Below are positions 52,285-59,762 of a stretch of 64,000 nt of DNA, piece by piece. The notes beneath the pieces were generated by a model that saw only the letters and a list, made by a program, of their open reading frames with translations, had not been told where the DNA came from and did not search any database. The stretch spans positions 62,001 to 126,000 of the forward strand of contig JAFIFE010000014.1 of the NCBI GenBank assembly GCA_020832185.1, in the 5' to 3' direction. The position numbers and the translations under genes are program-made. Source of the DNA: Alkalibacterium sp. Lineage in GTDB: Bacteria; Bacillota; Bacilli; Lactobacillales; Carnobacteriaceae_A. Positions within the stretch are counted from its first letter, which is position 1, and the number at the start of each line of letters is the position of its first letter.

Positions 52285-53235
52285 TTAGAATACGACCGGA
52301 TTTGATGTGACTTCTTTATATTCGCGCATCAATTCCTGGATGATTTCCTCACAACTCTGTTCTCTGGAGACGAGTCCGGCTATCTGACCAGCCATAAAGG
52401 ATCCCCCATGTTTATCGCCTTCGATCACGGCTTTTCTCAAAGCCCCTTTTCCAATTGCTTCCAGTCTTGCAAAATCAGGGTTTGCATCACTGCTTATTTC
52501 TTTTTCGACTTTCAGATATTCTTTAGTCAATTTATTTCTCAGTACACGTACTGGATGTCCAGTAACTAGTCCGGTAACGACTGTATCAATGTCTCTTGCT
52601 TTTAGAATGCGTTTCTTGAAGTTATCATGTGCGATACTTTCATGAGCCACAACAAAGCGCGTACCTAATTGAACAGCTGAGGCACCCAACATAAATGCTG
52701 CGGCCATCCCTCGTCCATCGGCAATCCCCCCAGCAGCTATAACTGGAATAGTCACAGCGTCTACCACTTGTGGGACGAGTGTCATAGTCGTTAATTTCCC
52801 GATATGACCTCCGGCTTCCATTCCTTCACAAATAATGGCATCTGCGCCTTCATTTTCCATACGTCTGGCTAATGCCACAGAAGCAACGACTGGTATGACG
52901 GATATTCCTGCTTCTTTGAACCTCTCCATATACTTGCCCGGGCTACCTGCCCCAGTAGTAATGACTTTTATGTTTTCCTGACAGACAACATCTACGACTT
53001 CATCTACATAAGGTGAGAGCAGTAAAATGTTCACTCCAAAGGGTTTGTCAGTCAGTTTTTTTGTTTCCTTGATTAGTTCTCTTACAAACTCACCCGGCTC
53101 ATGTCCTGAACCAAGCATTCCCAGTCCACCTGCATTTGATACGGCTGCGGCTAAACTGGGTGTCGCTACCCAAGACATCGCTCCTTGTATGATGGGATAC
53201 TCAATTCCGAGCTGATCTAATAATGGTTGATTCAT
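52285..53235 (-). CDS. fabK: Enoyl-ACP reductase II (FabK, FMN-dependent)
   Basis: Last reduction of the elongation cycle, by a flavoprotein unrelated to FabI; triclosan-insensitive in known cases. The 316-aa TIM-barrel protein shows P-I-I-Q-G-A-M-S-W-V, G-A-G-S-P and the E-G-x-E-A-G-G-H-I-G motif with the conserved His. AAGGAGC upstream of ATG. Between acpP and fabD, as in streptococci and enterococci. Confidence 0.96.
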   Translation of the reverse strand: MNQPLLDQLGIEYPIIQGAMSWVATPSLAAAVSNAGGLGMLGSGHEPGEFVRELIKETKKLTDKPFGVNILLLSPYVDEVVDVVCQENIKVITTGAGSPGKYMERFKEAGISVIPVVASVALARRMENEGADAIICEGMEAGGHIGKLTTMTLVPQVVDAVTIPVIAAGGIADGRGMAAAFMLGASAVQLGTRFVVAHESIAHDNFKKRILKARDIDTVVTGLVTGHPVRVLRNKLTKEYLKVEKEISSDANPDFARLEAIGKGALRKAVIEGDKHGGSFMAGQIAGLVSREQSCEEIIQELMREYKEVTSNPVVF

Positions 53236-53256
53236 CTAGGAGCTCCTTCCTCTGTA

Positions 53257-53487
53257 TTAGGCTTCTAATTGTCCTTCTACATACTTCACTAAATCTTCAA
53301 CAGTAGAAAGCCCTTCTTCTGATTCGATTTTAATATCAAATTCGTCTTCGATATCATTGATGATCTGGAATAGATCTAAGCTGTCTGCTTCAAGCTCTTC
53401 TCTGAAGTTAGTTGTGCGTTGTACTTCGCTTTCTTCTTTGTCTAACTGGTCTACGATAATTTCCTGGATTTTTTCAAAAGTTGTCAT
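53257..53487 (-). CDS. acpP: Acyl carrier protein
   Basis: Carries growing acyl chains on a phosphopantetheine arm. The 76-aa acidic protein has the attachment Ser in A-D-S-L-D-L. Follows fabH in the operon; GGAGG upstream of ATG. Confidence 0.97.
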   Translation of the reverse strand: MTTFEKIQEIIVDQLDKEESEVQRTTNFREELEADSLDLFQIINDIEDEFDIKIESEEGLSTVEDLVKYVEGQLEA

Positions 53488-53503
53488 TTTATAATTCCTC
53501 CGA

Positions 53504-54490
53504 TTAGTTAATTTCTAGAAGTAACGTTCCCCAGGTTAATCCCCCGCCAAACGCACTCAAGATAATTTTTTGTTTTTTGTCAATAAATAATTTGTTGTCT
53601 TTAGCCAATTCATCGATCAAAATAGGTAAACTGGCTGCAGATGTGTTTCCGTATGTTTGAATGTTCATTGGAAATTTATCAATCGAACACCCTAATTTTT
53701 TTGCTACTATTTCAATTATACGAGCATTTGCCTGATGCAGAAGGACATAATCCACTTCCTCAATAGAAGTGTCGTTATCTGTCAACACCTTGTTAATACT
53801 CTTAGGAATAGATTTAGTCACAAAATTAAAAATTTCTCTTCCGTCCATTGTTAAAAAGCCGGAAGCCTCTTGTGTATCGACCAGTGGATTGCTAACCTTT
53901 TTTTCGCCTGAGGTCAATGCATATCCCTTGTTCCCATTTGCATGCAGGTCTTCAGTAAGGAACTGTTCGTCTTCTTCACTCTTCTTTAGAAGAACTCCGC
54001 CTGCACCATCTCCAAATAAGACAGCTGTTTTTCTATCTGACCAGTCGATTGCTTTAGACATGACTTCTCCGCCTAATACTAAGGCGTATGGAAGATGCAT
54101 ATGTCTCAGCATTTTCTCAGCAGTTGACAGAGCATAGACAAAACCCGAACACGCCGCATTCAAGTCGAATGCCATTGCGTTTGTTGCTTTAATAGCTGCC
54201 TGGACCTTGCTCGCCACTGAAGGCGACTGCCCATCAGGAGTCATCGTTGCGACTATAATCAGTCCAATGTCTTCAGGGTCGATCGATCGACCTTCTAACA
54301 CATTCCTGCTTGCTTTAATACATAAGTCACTTGTATCTTCACCCTCAGATAAATGACGGGTTACAATACCTGTCCGCTTGTATATCCATTCATGAGATGT
54401 GTCCATCCATTTTGACAAGTCGTCGTTAGACACTTTTTTTTCAGGTACATATTTCCCAGTAGAATGAATTTTAATTTTAATAGGCTCCAT
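53504..54490 (-). CDS. fabH: 3-oxoacyl-ACP synthase III (FabH)
   Basis: Starts fatty-acid synthesis by condensing a primer acyl-CoA with malonyl-ACP. The 328-aa protein has the catalytic Cys in N-A-A-C-S-G-F, His in L-L-H-Q-A-N and Asn in Y-G-N-T-S-A-A. Its ATG shares the A of the fabT stop codon (TAATG). Second gene of the operon. Confidence 0.97.
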   Translation of the reverse strand: MEPIKIKIHSTGKYVPEKKVSNDDLSKWMDTSHEWIYKRTGIVTRHLSEGEDTSDLCIKASRNVLEGRSIDPEDIGLIIVATMTPDGQSPSVASKVQAAIKATNAMAFDLNAACSGFVYALSTAEKMLRHMHLPYALVLGGEVMSKAIDWSDRKTAVLFGDGAGGVLLKKSEEDEQFLTEDLHANGNKGYALTSGEKKVSNPLVDTQEASGFLTMDGREIFNFVTKSIPKSINKVLTDNDTSIEEVDYVLLHQANARIIEIVAKKLGCSIDKFPMNIQTYGNTSAASLPILIDELAKDNKLFIDKKQKIILSAFGGGLTWGTLLLEIN

Positions 54491-54945
54491 TACTCTGGTA
54501 ATTGCTCCTTTGTGCGTTCCAAGAAACTATGAAGGTTAAGTAACCCTTTCATCAATACTTCTGCTTCTTCTTCGCTCATTTCTTGTAACGTTTCTCTGAC
54601 CATATCTCGATGAAATTTATCATGAAGACGATAAAGCAACCGTCCATTTTTAGTAAGGGCCAGCTTGACTACTCTTCTGTCAGTCTCACTTCTCACTCTA
54701 ATGACGTATTCTTTTCTCACCAGATTATTGACAGATACAGTTAACGTTCCAACTGTAATGCCTAATTTCTTGGCAACTTCACTTGTCGTGTGTTCCTGAT
54801 ACATGCCTATGGCATCGATGGTATGCATTTCTTTAATAGAAACATCTTTGAACTGGCTTGACTGTAAAGTTCGCTCTTCAATCATTAAAACATCATTGAA
54901 TATAGACACAAGATAGCCGTTTATCTCGTTAATTTTGGGATCCAC
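54490..54945 (-). CDS. fabT: Fatty-acid biosynthesis repressor FabT (MarR family)
   Basis: MarR-family repressor that senses acyl-ACP and represses fab genes in streptococci and relatives. The 151-aa protein has a winged helix (T-S-E-V-A-K-K-L-G-I-T-V-G-T-L-T and the wing around E-T-D-R-R-V-V-K-L). It starts with GTG at 54945 after AGGAGG at 7 nt. Identification rests on its place as first gene before fabH and on two TTTGA-N3-TCAAA palindromes in its promoter, which imply autorepression. Confidence 0.93.
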   Translation of the reverse strand: MDPKINEINGYLVSIFNDVLMIEERTLQSSQFKDVSIKEMHTIDAIGMYQEHTTSEVAKKLGITVGTLTVSVNNLVRKEYVIRVRSETDRRVVKLALTKNGRLLYRLHDKFHRDMVRETLQEMSEEEAEVLMKGLLNLHSFLERTKEQLPE

Positions 54946-54975
54946 ATCAGCTCCTCCTATTCGTTTGTCTTTTTT

Positions 54976-54990
54976 GTTTGATTATCAAAC
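54976..54990. promoter_or_regulatory. FabT operator, site 1
   Basis: GTTTGATTATCAAAC, a perfect palindrome about 30 bp upstream of the fabT start; it contains the TTTGATTATCAAA core of streptococcal FabT sites. Confidence 0.8.
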
Positions 54991-54991
54991 T

Positions 54992-55007
54992 ATTTGACAA
55001 TCAAAAT
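54992..55007. promoter_or_regulatory. FabT operator, site 2
   Basis: ATTTGACAATCAAAAT, adjacent to site 1 and about one and a half helical turns away centre to centre. Core TTTGA-CAA-TCAAA. Confidence 0.65.
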
Positions 55008-55043
55008 ATTAACTTAGATTTATGAAACTGTCAAGAAAAATTC

Positions 55044-55076
55044 AAAAAAAAATAAACCATCAAGGGATGGTTTATT
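55044..55076 (-). terminator. Intrinsic terminator after the DUF2187 gene
   Basis: AATAAACCATC (55051-55061) / GATGGTTTATT (55066-55076), AAGG loop, with nine T in the minus-strand tail. Strong. Confidence 0.9.
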
Positions 55077-55087
55077 CTTAAAGCTGA

Positions 55088-55438
55088 TTATTCTTCGTCC
55101 AGCTGATTTTTAAATCCTTCTATATCTTTAAAGTTAACCACTGTTTTTTCTTCAACTAAATCATGCATTCTTTCGGCTGAATGATTCCAGTTGATTCGGA
55201 CGATCGCGCTGTTAGTAAGTAATTTTTCAATTACACCTTCCATCGGTTCATCACGGAATGAAAAAACAATTTCATCCCCAACATCGGGTCTTAAATCCTC
55301 TTTTATGGATTCAATAATTTCGACTGCTTCTTTATAGGGTAAATCCAATAAATTAGCAATTCGGGAGTTACTGGCACCTTTACGAAGTTCAGTTTCTACT
55401 AATTGTTGAACTTCAGCAGTGATCTCTTCTTTAGCCAC
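55088..55438 (-). CDS. DUF2187 family protein (YkvS-like C terminus)
   Basis: A 116-aa protein. The second half (G-D-E-I-V-F-S-F ... V-V-N-F-K) matches the small DUF2187/YkvS beta fold; the first half looks like a helix-turn-helix-sized helical region (A-S-N-S-R-I-A-N-L-L-D-L-P-Y-K-E-A). Function unknown. I start at the GTG at 55438, 6 nt after GAGGGG, because the ATG two codons upstream touches that site. It has an extended -10 promoter (TGG-TATAAT, 55492-55484). Confidence 0.75.
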   Translation of the reverse strand: MAKEEITAEVQQLVETELRKGASNSRIANLLDLPYKEAVEIIESIKEDLRPDVGDEIVFSFRDEPMEGVIEKLLTNSAIVRINWNHSAERMHDLVEEKTVVNFKDIEGFKNQLDEE

Positions 55439-55483
55439 TTTCATCCCCTCAATTCTTCATTAAGTTTTTATACTCCTTTAATA

Positions 55484-55492
55484 ATTATACCA
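55484..55492 (-). promoter_or_regulatory. Extended -10 promoter of the DUF2187 gene
   Basis: Minus-strand TGG-TATAAT (55492-55484); weak -35. Predicted start about 40 nt before the gene. Confidence 0.6.
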
Positions 55493-55562
55493 TAATAACA
55501 TAATAATAGCGAATAAGACTTGATATTAGTCTCTTGATAATCCGTACATACCAAATTTCATA

Positions 55563-55800
55563 CTTGCTATGCTTTGCTGCCACTGCGATTATCCATGGCG
55601 CTTTTCTCTCCCCCAGCGTTATTTCGTGTAGTTGGACCCAGCTGAGCTTCCGACATTGGGCCTGCTAAATGAATCCCTTGGTGCCACCTTAACTGTTCAT
55701 CACCTAAAGGCGTCTCGCATGAACTGACGGACAGCTCACCCCTTATCGAAAATTTTCTAATCTTATGGACCTTTTTCGCCTTGGTCATTATCGAACTCAA
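55563..55800 (-). ncRNA. GC-rich noncoding island, candidate structured RNA of unknown class
   Basis: Bases 55581-55740 are about 50% G+C while the 60 bases to the left are 28%, a contrast typical of structured RNA in AT-rich genomes. Several helices can be drawn on the minus strand: UGAGCU/AGCUCA (55738-55733 with 55648-55643), GUUCAU/AUGAAC (55724-55719 with 55700-55695) with an inner CGCC/GGUG hairpin, GGCCCA/UGGGUC (55662-55657 with 55640-55635), CGCU/AGCG (55618-55615 with 55602-55599). A GATAAT -10-like box lies near 55790. A 94-codon ORF spans it but has no ribosome site. I could not match it to tmRNA, RNase P, 6S, SRP, T-box or a known riboswitch. Strand is inferred. Confidence 0.35.
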
Positions 55801-55837
55801 CACTTTTAAAATCAGGAAATAATCAATGTTTACGGAC

Positions 55838-55875
55838 AAAAAAAGTATCAACCCGTCGTCCTGGTCGATACTTTT
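55838..55875 (-). terminator. Intrinsic terminator after the marR gene
   Basis: AAAAGTATC (55841-55849) / GATACTTTT (55867-55875) with a partly paired GC-rich inner part, and seven T on the minus strand. Confidence 0.85.
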
Positions 55876-55921
55876 AACTAAACTATTATTATTCAGATGT
55901 GATTGCTTTACCAGCCACTGA

Positions 55922-56362
55922 TCATTCCAGTAGATCTACAGCTTTGTATCCCACTTTTTTCAACGTTCTTTGAAGTGTCTGAATTTCGTCATCTGTACAC
56001 TCTTCGAAAAGTTCAGCAATTTTTTCAGCATGCTTTGGAAAAATCTCACGCATCAATAGTTGACCGTCTTCAGTCAATTCACAAAAAGTCACTCGTCTAT
56101 CGAACTTGTCTGCTATTCGGTTCACAAATCCCTTTTCTTCGAGACGATCGACAACATACGTTATACTGCTTGAAGCCAGTAGTATCTGTTTCCCGATCAT
56201 TTGAATAGGTTGTCTTCCCTTATTGAACAAAAGCTCAAGAACGGTAAACTCAGTTGCATTTAAGCCATATGAAGACATGTCTTTTTTTACCACTTTTTCT
56301 ACACTTGATGAGGCCCTAAGCAAAATAGTTAGAGCTTTTAATTCTTCTTTGTTGTCATTCAT
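55922..56362 (-). CDS. MarR family transcriptional regulator
   Basis: A 146-aa MarR-type winged-helix protein (T-V-L-E-L-L-F; G-K-Q-I-L-L-A-S-S-S-I-T-Y-V-V-D-R-L-E; wing D-R-R-V-T-F). Closest by feel to the MhqR/OhrR-like branch; no reactive Cys in the N-terminal OhrR position is seen, so redox sensing of that type is unlikely. ATG at 56362 with GGTGGTG upstream. Target unknown; no obvious partner gene next to it. Confidence 0.88.
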   Translation of the reverse strand: MNDNKEELKALTILLRASSSVEKVVKKDMSSYGLNATEFTVLELLFNKGRQPIQMIGKQILLASSSITYVVDRLEEKGFVNRIADKFDRRVTFCELTEDGQLLMREIFPKHAEKIAELFEECTDDEIQTLQRTLKKVGYKAVDLLE

Positions 56363-56592
56363 TATTTTCACCACCATTATAGGTAAATACCCTTATTACA
56401 TCGAAAGATGAAAACAGCAAGCTGTCACTGAGTATGGAAGCCTGCAACTTAAATGCTGATAGTCCCAGTAAATTTACTAAGCTACATGTTTATTCATTAA
56501 AGTCTGTATCAATGTTTTATATCGTGATTTAATTAATTGCCTGTTACTCTATTATAATAACACACTGGACATCTAAAAATAAATAACAGGTC
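56363..56592. other. Noncoding region between marR and the phosphatidyltransferase gene
   Basis: About 230 bp, AT-rich. It has a short hairpin ACAG/CTGT (about 56414-56424), a small palindrome GGTAAATACC just before marR that may be its operator, and a TATAAT (minus, about 56555) without a good -35. No ORF of note and no clear terminator for the upstream gene. Confidence 0.35.
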
Positions 56593-57150
56593 TTATTTTA
56601 AGTTATTTTTATGCAATGAGTTAAATAATTGATGGTAATGGTAAAAGGCGATTACCTGAAAGACACTGGCTGTTGCAACTAAGATAGTTAACGTCACTTC
56701 ATTCAATGCAGGAAAAAATACGGCTATAAACATTGTAAAGTAAAAGACGATCGTTGCAATTTTACCATGCCAGATCGAGCCATCTAATGTTTTTTTCTTT
56801 CGATAAAGTCGGATATTCTCAACAAACATGTAAGATTCTTTAATAAGGAATAAAATAAACAGAAAGATAAATACCGGCCACTTGAGCATTAGTACCCCTA
56901 CAACAGATACCTGGGTCAGTTTATCGGCTATCGGATCAAGTAGTTGTCCGATCTTAGTTCCCTGATTGAACCGTCTGGCAATAAACCCATCCAGTGCATC
57001 AGTCAAACCGGACAGCACCAACACTCCAGTAGCATAGACATGCTCTCTTTGAGTTTCTGCATTTAGATAAGCATATACAAATACAGGGATAAGTAATAAT
57101 CTGAAATACGATAATAAGTTTGGTATTGTAACCCAATCTTTTCGATTCAT
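56593..57150 (-). CDS. CDP-alcohol phosphatidyltransferase (PgsA-like)
   Basis: Integral membrane enzyme that joins CDP-diacylglycerol to an alcohol, most likely glycerol-3-phosphate. The 185-aa protein has the full motif D-G-x2-A-R-x8-G-x3-D-x3-D (D-G-F-I-A-R-R-F-N-Q-G-T-K-I-G-Q-L-L-D...) and about five hydrophobic helices. I start at the ATG at 57150 after AGGAAGG. In many relatives pgsA sits beside cinA-recA; its isolation here means it could be a second CDP-alcohol transferase instead of the main pgsA. Confidence 0.85.
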   Translation of the reverse strand: MNRKDWVTIPNLLSYFRLLLIPVFVYAYLNAETQREHVYATGVLVLSGLTDALDGFIARRFNQGTKIGQLLDPIADKLTQVSVVGVLMLKWPVFIFLFILFLIKESYMFVENIRLYRKKKTLDGSIWHGKIATIVFYFTMFIAVFFPALNEVTLTILVATASVFQVIAFYHYHQLFNSLHKNNLK

Positions 57151-57330
57151 AAGAGTCCTTCCTCTCCATATGTACAATCTTCCTCACTCGTTAAAAGAAG
57201 TGAACGCTGCTTTTAAAACTGGCATAGACCCTGTAGTCTATAAGCACCTTAATAGCATTTATATTCAGTATGTTGAAAATATCCTAATTTAGTATACTTA
57301 AATTATACACTAATAGCAATTTTAGAAAAG
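57151..57330. other. Noncoding region upstream of the phosphatidyltransferase gene
   Basis: About 180 bp. Contains the inverted repeat ATAGAC (57224-57229) / GTCTAT (57236-57241), 6-bp loop, of operator size, and AT-rich sequence with TATAAA-like boxes. No coding ORF. Confidence 0.35.
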
Positions 57331-57372
57331 CAAAAGACAGCTTATTTTATATCTGCGTTTAAATAAGCTGTC
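57331..57372 (-). terminator. Intrinsic terminator after the stress-type gene
   Basis: GACAGCTTATTT (57336-57347) / AAATAAGCTGTC (57361-57372), 12-bp stem, tail TTTTGCTTTT on the minus strand. Confidence 0.85.
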
Positions 57373-57390
57373 CAGCATACTATTAGACCT

Positions 57391-57828
57391 TTATCTATTT
57401 GAAGTTGGGTTTGTATTTTCTGGATTAAGGTGGTCCCCATGACTCTCATCATCAGATTTAGGTTTGTCTGGGTCTACGCCGAATCCAGGAGCATGTAATT
57501 CGACCTCATCTTTTTTAGAATGGGATTCCGCGAGGTCTTTTTGAGGGTTTTCCTTCTCTAACAGGACATATCCTCCTCTTCTCAAGATGTCATCATACAG
57601 CTCGATTGAGTGATCATCCAAGCCGTGATTATTTAATGGGGCTTTTTCATTAAAGTCCCCTTCATTAACTGTTTCGATTTCTACAGGAACCAGAGATTTT
57701 AAATCTGATGCGTGCTCTTCAAGTGTGACAACTAGAAGGTTGTTCGCATGAAACGCTCCACTTTGAATTAGATTTTCTAATTCTGCAACGAACTCTTCGA
57801 CGCTTTGATGTGCTGTAACAAATTTCAT
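57391..57828 (-). CDS. YflT-like general stress protein (hypothetical)
   Basis: A 145-aa acidic protein. The N-terminal about 100 residues resemble the YflT/GsiB-type heat-induced stress domain (F-V-A-E-L-E-N-L-I-Q-S-G-A ... N-L-L-V-V-T; G-G-Y-V-L-L), the last 45 are charged and look disordered (K-S-D-D-E-S-H-G-D). No membrane segment. AAAGGAGG precedes the ATG. The family call is tentative; a single-gene unit with its own terminator. Confidence 0.65.
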   Translation of the reverse strand: MKFVTAHQSVEEFVAELENLIQSGAFHANNLLVVTLEEHASDLKSLVPVEIETVNEGDFNEKAPLNNHGLDDHSIELYDDILRRGGYVLLEKENPQKDLAESHSKKDEVELHAPGFGVDPDKPKSDDESHGDHLNPENTNPTSNR

Positions 57829-57922
57829 TATCCATTCCTCCTTTAAACTTTGTACATTCTCATATTACCAAAGGATCGAAAAAGTAACCAATGATAACTA
57901 CGGAAGAATTTAATTTCATGTG

Positions 57923-57951
57923 TTGACTTTTTGCTTAAAACATTATATACT
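57923..57951 (+). promoter_or_regulatory. Promoter of tRNA-Arg
   Basis: -35 TTGACT (57923-57928), 17-bp spacer, -10 TATACT (57946-57951), start about 12 bp before the tRNA. Confidence 0.8.
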
Positions 57952-57969
57952 AAATTCTGTTGTTAAAAA

Positions 57970-58043
57970 GTTTCGGTAGCTCAGCTGGATAGAGCATTCG
58001 CCTTCTAAGCGAACGGTCGGGGGTTCGAATCCCTCCCGAAACG
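57970..58043 (+). tRNA. tRNA-Arg (anticodon TCT)
   Basis: Full cloverleaf: 7-bp acceptor GTTTCGG/CCGAAAC, D arm GCTC/GAGC, anticodon stem TTCGC/GCGAA with loop CTTCTAA (anticodon TCT, reads AGA/AGG), 5-nt variable loop, T arm GGGGG/CCCTC with TTCGAAT. CCA is not encoded. Single-gene unit with promoter and terminator. Confidence 0.96.
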
Positions 58044-58052
58044 TAAATAAGC

Positions 58053-58094
58053 AAAAAAGTGGGAACCCAGTGCTTTCAGGGTTCCCACTTTTTT
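58053..58094. terminator. Bidirectional terminator after tRNA-Arg
   Basis: AAAAAAGTGGGAACCC (58053-58068) / GGGTTCCCACTTTTTT (58079-58094), 10-nt loop. Strong both ways. Confidence 0.93.
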
Positions 58095-58139
58095 AGTTCT
58101 CTTTAAAAAAAAACCAATTAAAAACGAAGCAGAATAAAA

Positions 58140-58174
58140 GCGCTGATCTTTGAAAAGATCAGCGCTTGTTTTTT
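58140..58174. terminator. Terminator hairpin after glnA
   Basis: GCGCTGATCTT (58140-58150) / AAGATCAGCGC (58155-58165), TGAA loop. Minus-strand tail TTTTATTCTG; the plus strand has a run of eight T. It ends the glutamine synthetase gene and blocks read-through from the tRNA side. Confidence 0.85.
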
Positions 58175-59518
58175 TTAATATAGGTGTAAGTAATTTTCTT
58201 TTTCCCATTTACTGACTTCAGCTTTATAGGAATCCCATTCAACCATTTTTGATTTGACAAAGTTTGTGTAGATATGATTGCCAAGAGATTCTTTAATAGT
58301 ATCATTTCTCTTCAGTGCTTTTAATGCACTGTGCAGACTTGTAGGGAGTGAACGTATCCCTTGCTCATCCAGTTCGTACTCATCCATATCGTAAATGTTA
58401 TCATTTGTCTCTTCTGGAGGAGTCATATCGTTCTTGATGCCATCCAATCCCGCTTTCAGCATTGCAGCCAGTGCCAGATAAGGATTTGCCATAGGATCAA
58501 CTGATCGCACTTCAAGACGCGTAGAGAGACCTCTGGATGCAGGAATACGAATCATAGGTGTGCGGTTACTGCATGACCATGCAATGTAGACAGGCGCTTC
58601 ATACCCTGGTACAAGACGTTTATATGAATTGACCGTCGGGTTCGTGATCGCTGTAAACGCAGGCGCATGATGAAGCAGGCCGGATAAGAACTGATAGGCT
58701 TCATTGCTTAATTGTCTGTCATCACTTTCATCATAAAAGGCATTTTCTTCCCCTTTAAATAATGACATGTTGCAGTGCATTCCTGAACCATTTATACCAA
58801 ATAAAGGTTTTGCCATGAATGTAGCATGCAGACCGTATTGACGTGCTACAGTTTTTACAACTAACTTAAAGGTTTGAATATTATCGCAGGCCTCTACCGC
58901 ATCAGCATACTTCCAGTCTATTTCATGCTGCCCAGGTGCCACTTCATGGTGACTTGCTTCAATTTCAAATCCTAAGTCTTCTAATTCCAGAACAATGTCA
59001 CGACGGCAGTTTTCAGCTAAATCAGTAGGTGCCAGGTCAAAGTAGCCACCATTATCGTTCAATCGTTCTGTTACTTCATCATTTTCATCTAATTTAAATA
59101 AGAAAAATTCCGGCTCGGGACCTAAATTGAATGAGGTATAGCCCATTTCTCTTGCTTCTTCCATTACTCGTTTTAAGTTGGTTCTTGGATCTCCTAAAAA
59201 AGGCGTCCCATCAGGATTAGCAATATCACAAATCAATCGTGCTACTCGCCCTTTCTTTGAAGACTCCGTTTCCCAGCTGAAGACTAACCATGTGTTTAAG
59301 TCTGGTTGAAGATACATATCAGATTCCTGGATACGTACGAACCCTTCAATGGATGAGCCATCAAACATCATTTTATTGTCCAGCACTTTTTCTAGCTGAC
59401 TAACTGGCACTTCCACATTCTTAACGATACCTAGAATATCAGTGAACATTAAGCGTAAGAAGCGAACGTTGTTGTCCTTTACATCTTGTACTATTTTGTC
59501 CCTCGTCATCTCTGTCAT
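58175..59518 (-). CDS. glnA: Glutamine synthetase type I (GSI-alpha)
   Basis: Makes glutamine from glutamate, ammonia and ATP. The 447-aa protein has F-D-G-S-S-I-E-G-F, the glutamate/ATP site ([15 protein letters not shown]), N-G-S-G-M-H-C-N and [13 protein letters not shown]. It keeps Arg62 (G-F-V-R62), the residue that B. subtilis GS uses for feedback inhibition. I start at ATG 59518 after GGGGAG. Paralogue of the next gene. No glnR beside it. A hairpin TGGTACTA/TAGTACCA lies upstream. Confidence 0.96.
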   Translation of the reverse strand: MTEMTRDKIVQDVKDNNVRFLRLMFTDILGIVKNVEVPVSQLEKVLDNKMMFDGSSIEGFVRIQESDMYLQPDLNTWLVFSWETESSKKGRVARLICDIANPDGTPFLGDPRTNLKRVMEEAREMGYTSFNLGPEPEFFLFKLDENDEVTERLNDNGGYFDLAPTDLAENCRRDIVLELEDLGFEIEASHHEVAPGQHEIDWKYADAVEACDNIQTFKLVVKTVARQYGLHATFMAKPLFGINGSGMHCNMSLFKGEENAFYDESDDRQLSNEAYQFLSGLLHHAPAFTAITNPTVNSYKRLVPGYEAPVYIAWSCSNRTPMIRIPASRGLSTRLEVRSVDPMANPYLALAAMLKAGLDGIKNDMTPPEETNDNIYDMDEYELDEQGIRSLPTSLHSALKALKRNDTIKESLGNHIYTNFVKSKMVEWDSYKAEVSKWEKENYLHLY

Positions 59519-59695
59519 ATTCGTTCTCCCCAATCTATACCACTTTTTGTAATGCTCTTTATAACATTGGTACTAAAAGCACTTTTGAATAGTACCACTC
59601 TGATTAAAAGTGTGCAATAGATTCTTAATAAGTAAACGAATTGCAGGTATTTTCTAAATATAATTAAGTTTCAGGGGATCAAAGTTTACTTAATT
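59519..59695. promoter_or_regulatory. glnA upstream region with inverted repeats
   Basis: TGGTACTA (59568-59575) and TAGTACCA (59590-59597) form an 8-bp-arm inverted repeat with a 14-nt spacer. Nearer the gene, TGTAA-N9-TAACA (59548-59566) resembles a GlnR/TnrA site but its spacer is 9 instead of 7. A TATAGA box (about 59540) lies close to the ribosome site. Promoter not resolved. Confidence 0.4.
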
Positions 59696-59756
59696 AATAA
59701 ACCACCTGTATTAGGAGTCACTTTAGAGGTGACTCACTCAATACAGGTGGTTTATT
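59696..59756 (-). terminator. Nested double inverted repeat after the second glutamine synthetase gene
   Basis: AATAAACCACCTGTATT (59696-59712) pairs fully with 59740-59756, and inside it GAGTCAC (59715-59721) pairs with GTGACTC (59729-59735). A 61-nt hairpin, unusually long. The minus-strand tail TAATTAAG has few T in a row, so it may be a terminator or an RNA stabiliser. Confidence 0.6.
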
Positions 59757-59762
59757 TAAAAA

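Noticed and set aside
55563-55800. T-box riboswitch (the GGTGGCACC in the minus strand looks like the T-box core)
   Set aside because: Only about 100 nt lie between the putative promoter and this motif, too short for Stem I to III; no aminoacyl-tRNA synthetase or amino-acid gene follows; no terminator with a T run comes after it.
55567-55851. 94-codon ORF on the minus strand
   Set aside because: No ribosome site before any of its start codons, odd composition, and it coincides with the GC-rich block that folds; treated as noncoding unless protein conservation is shown.
59548-59566. GlnR/TnrA box upstream of glnA (TGTAA-N9-TAACA)
   Set aside because: The known consensus has 7 bases between the half sites; here there are 9, placing the halves on different faces of the helix. 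Noted only as a possible variant.
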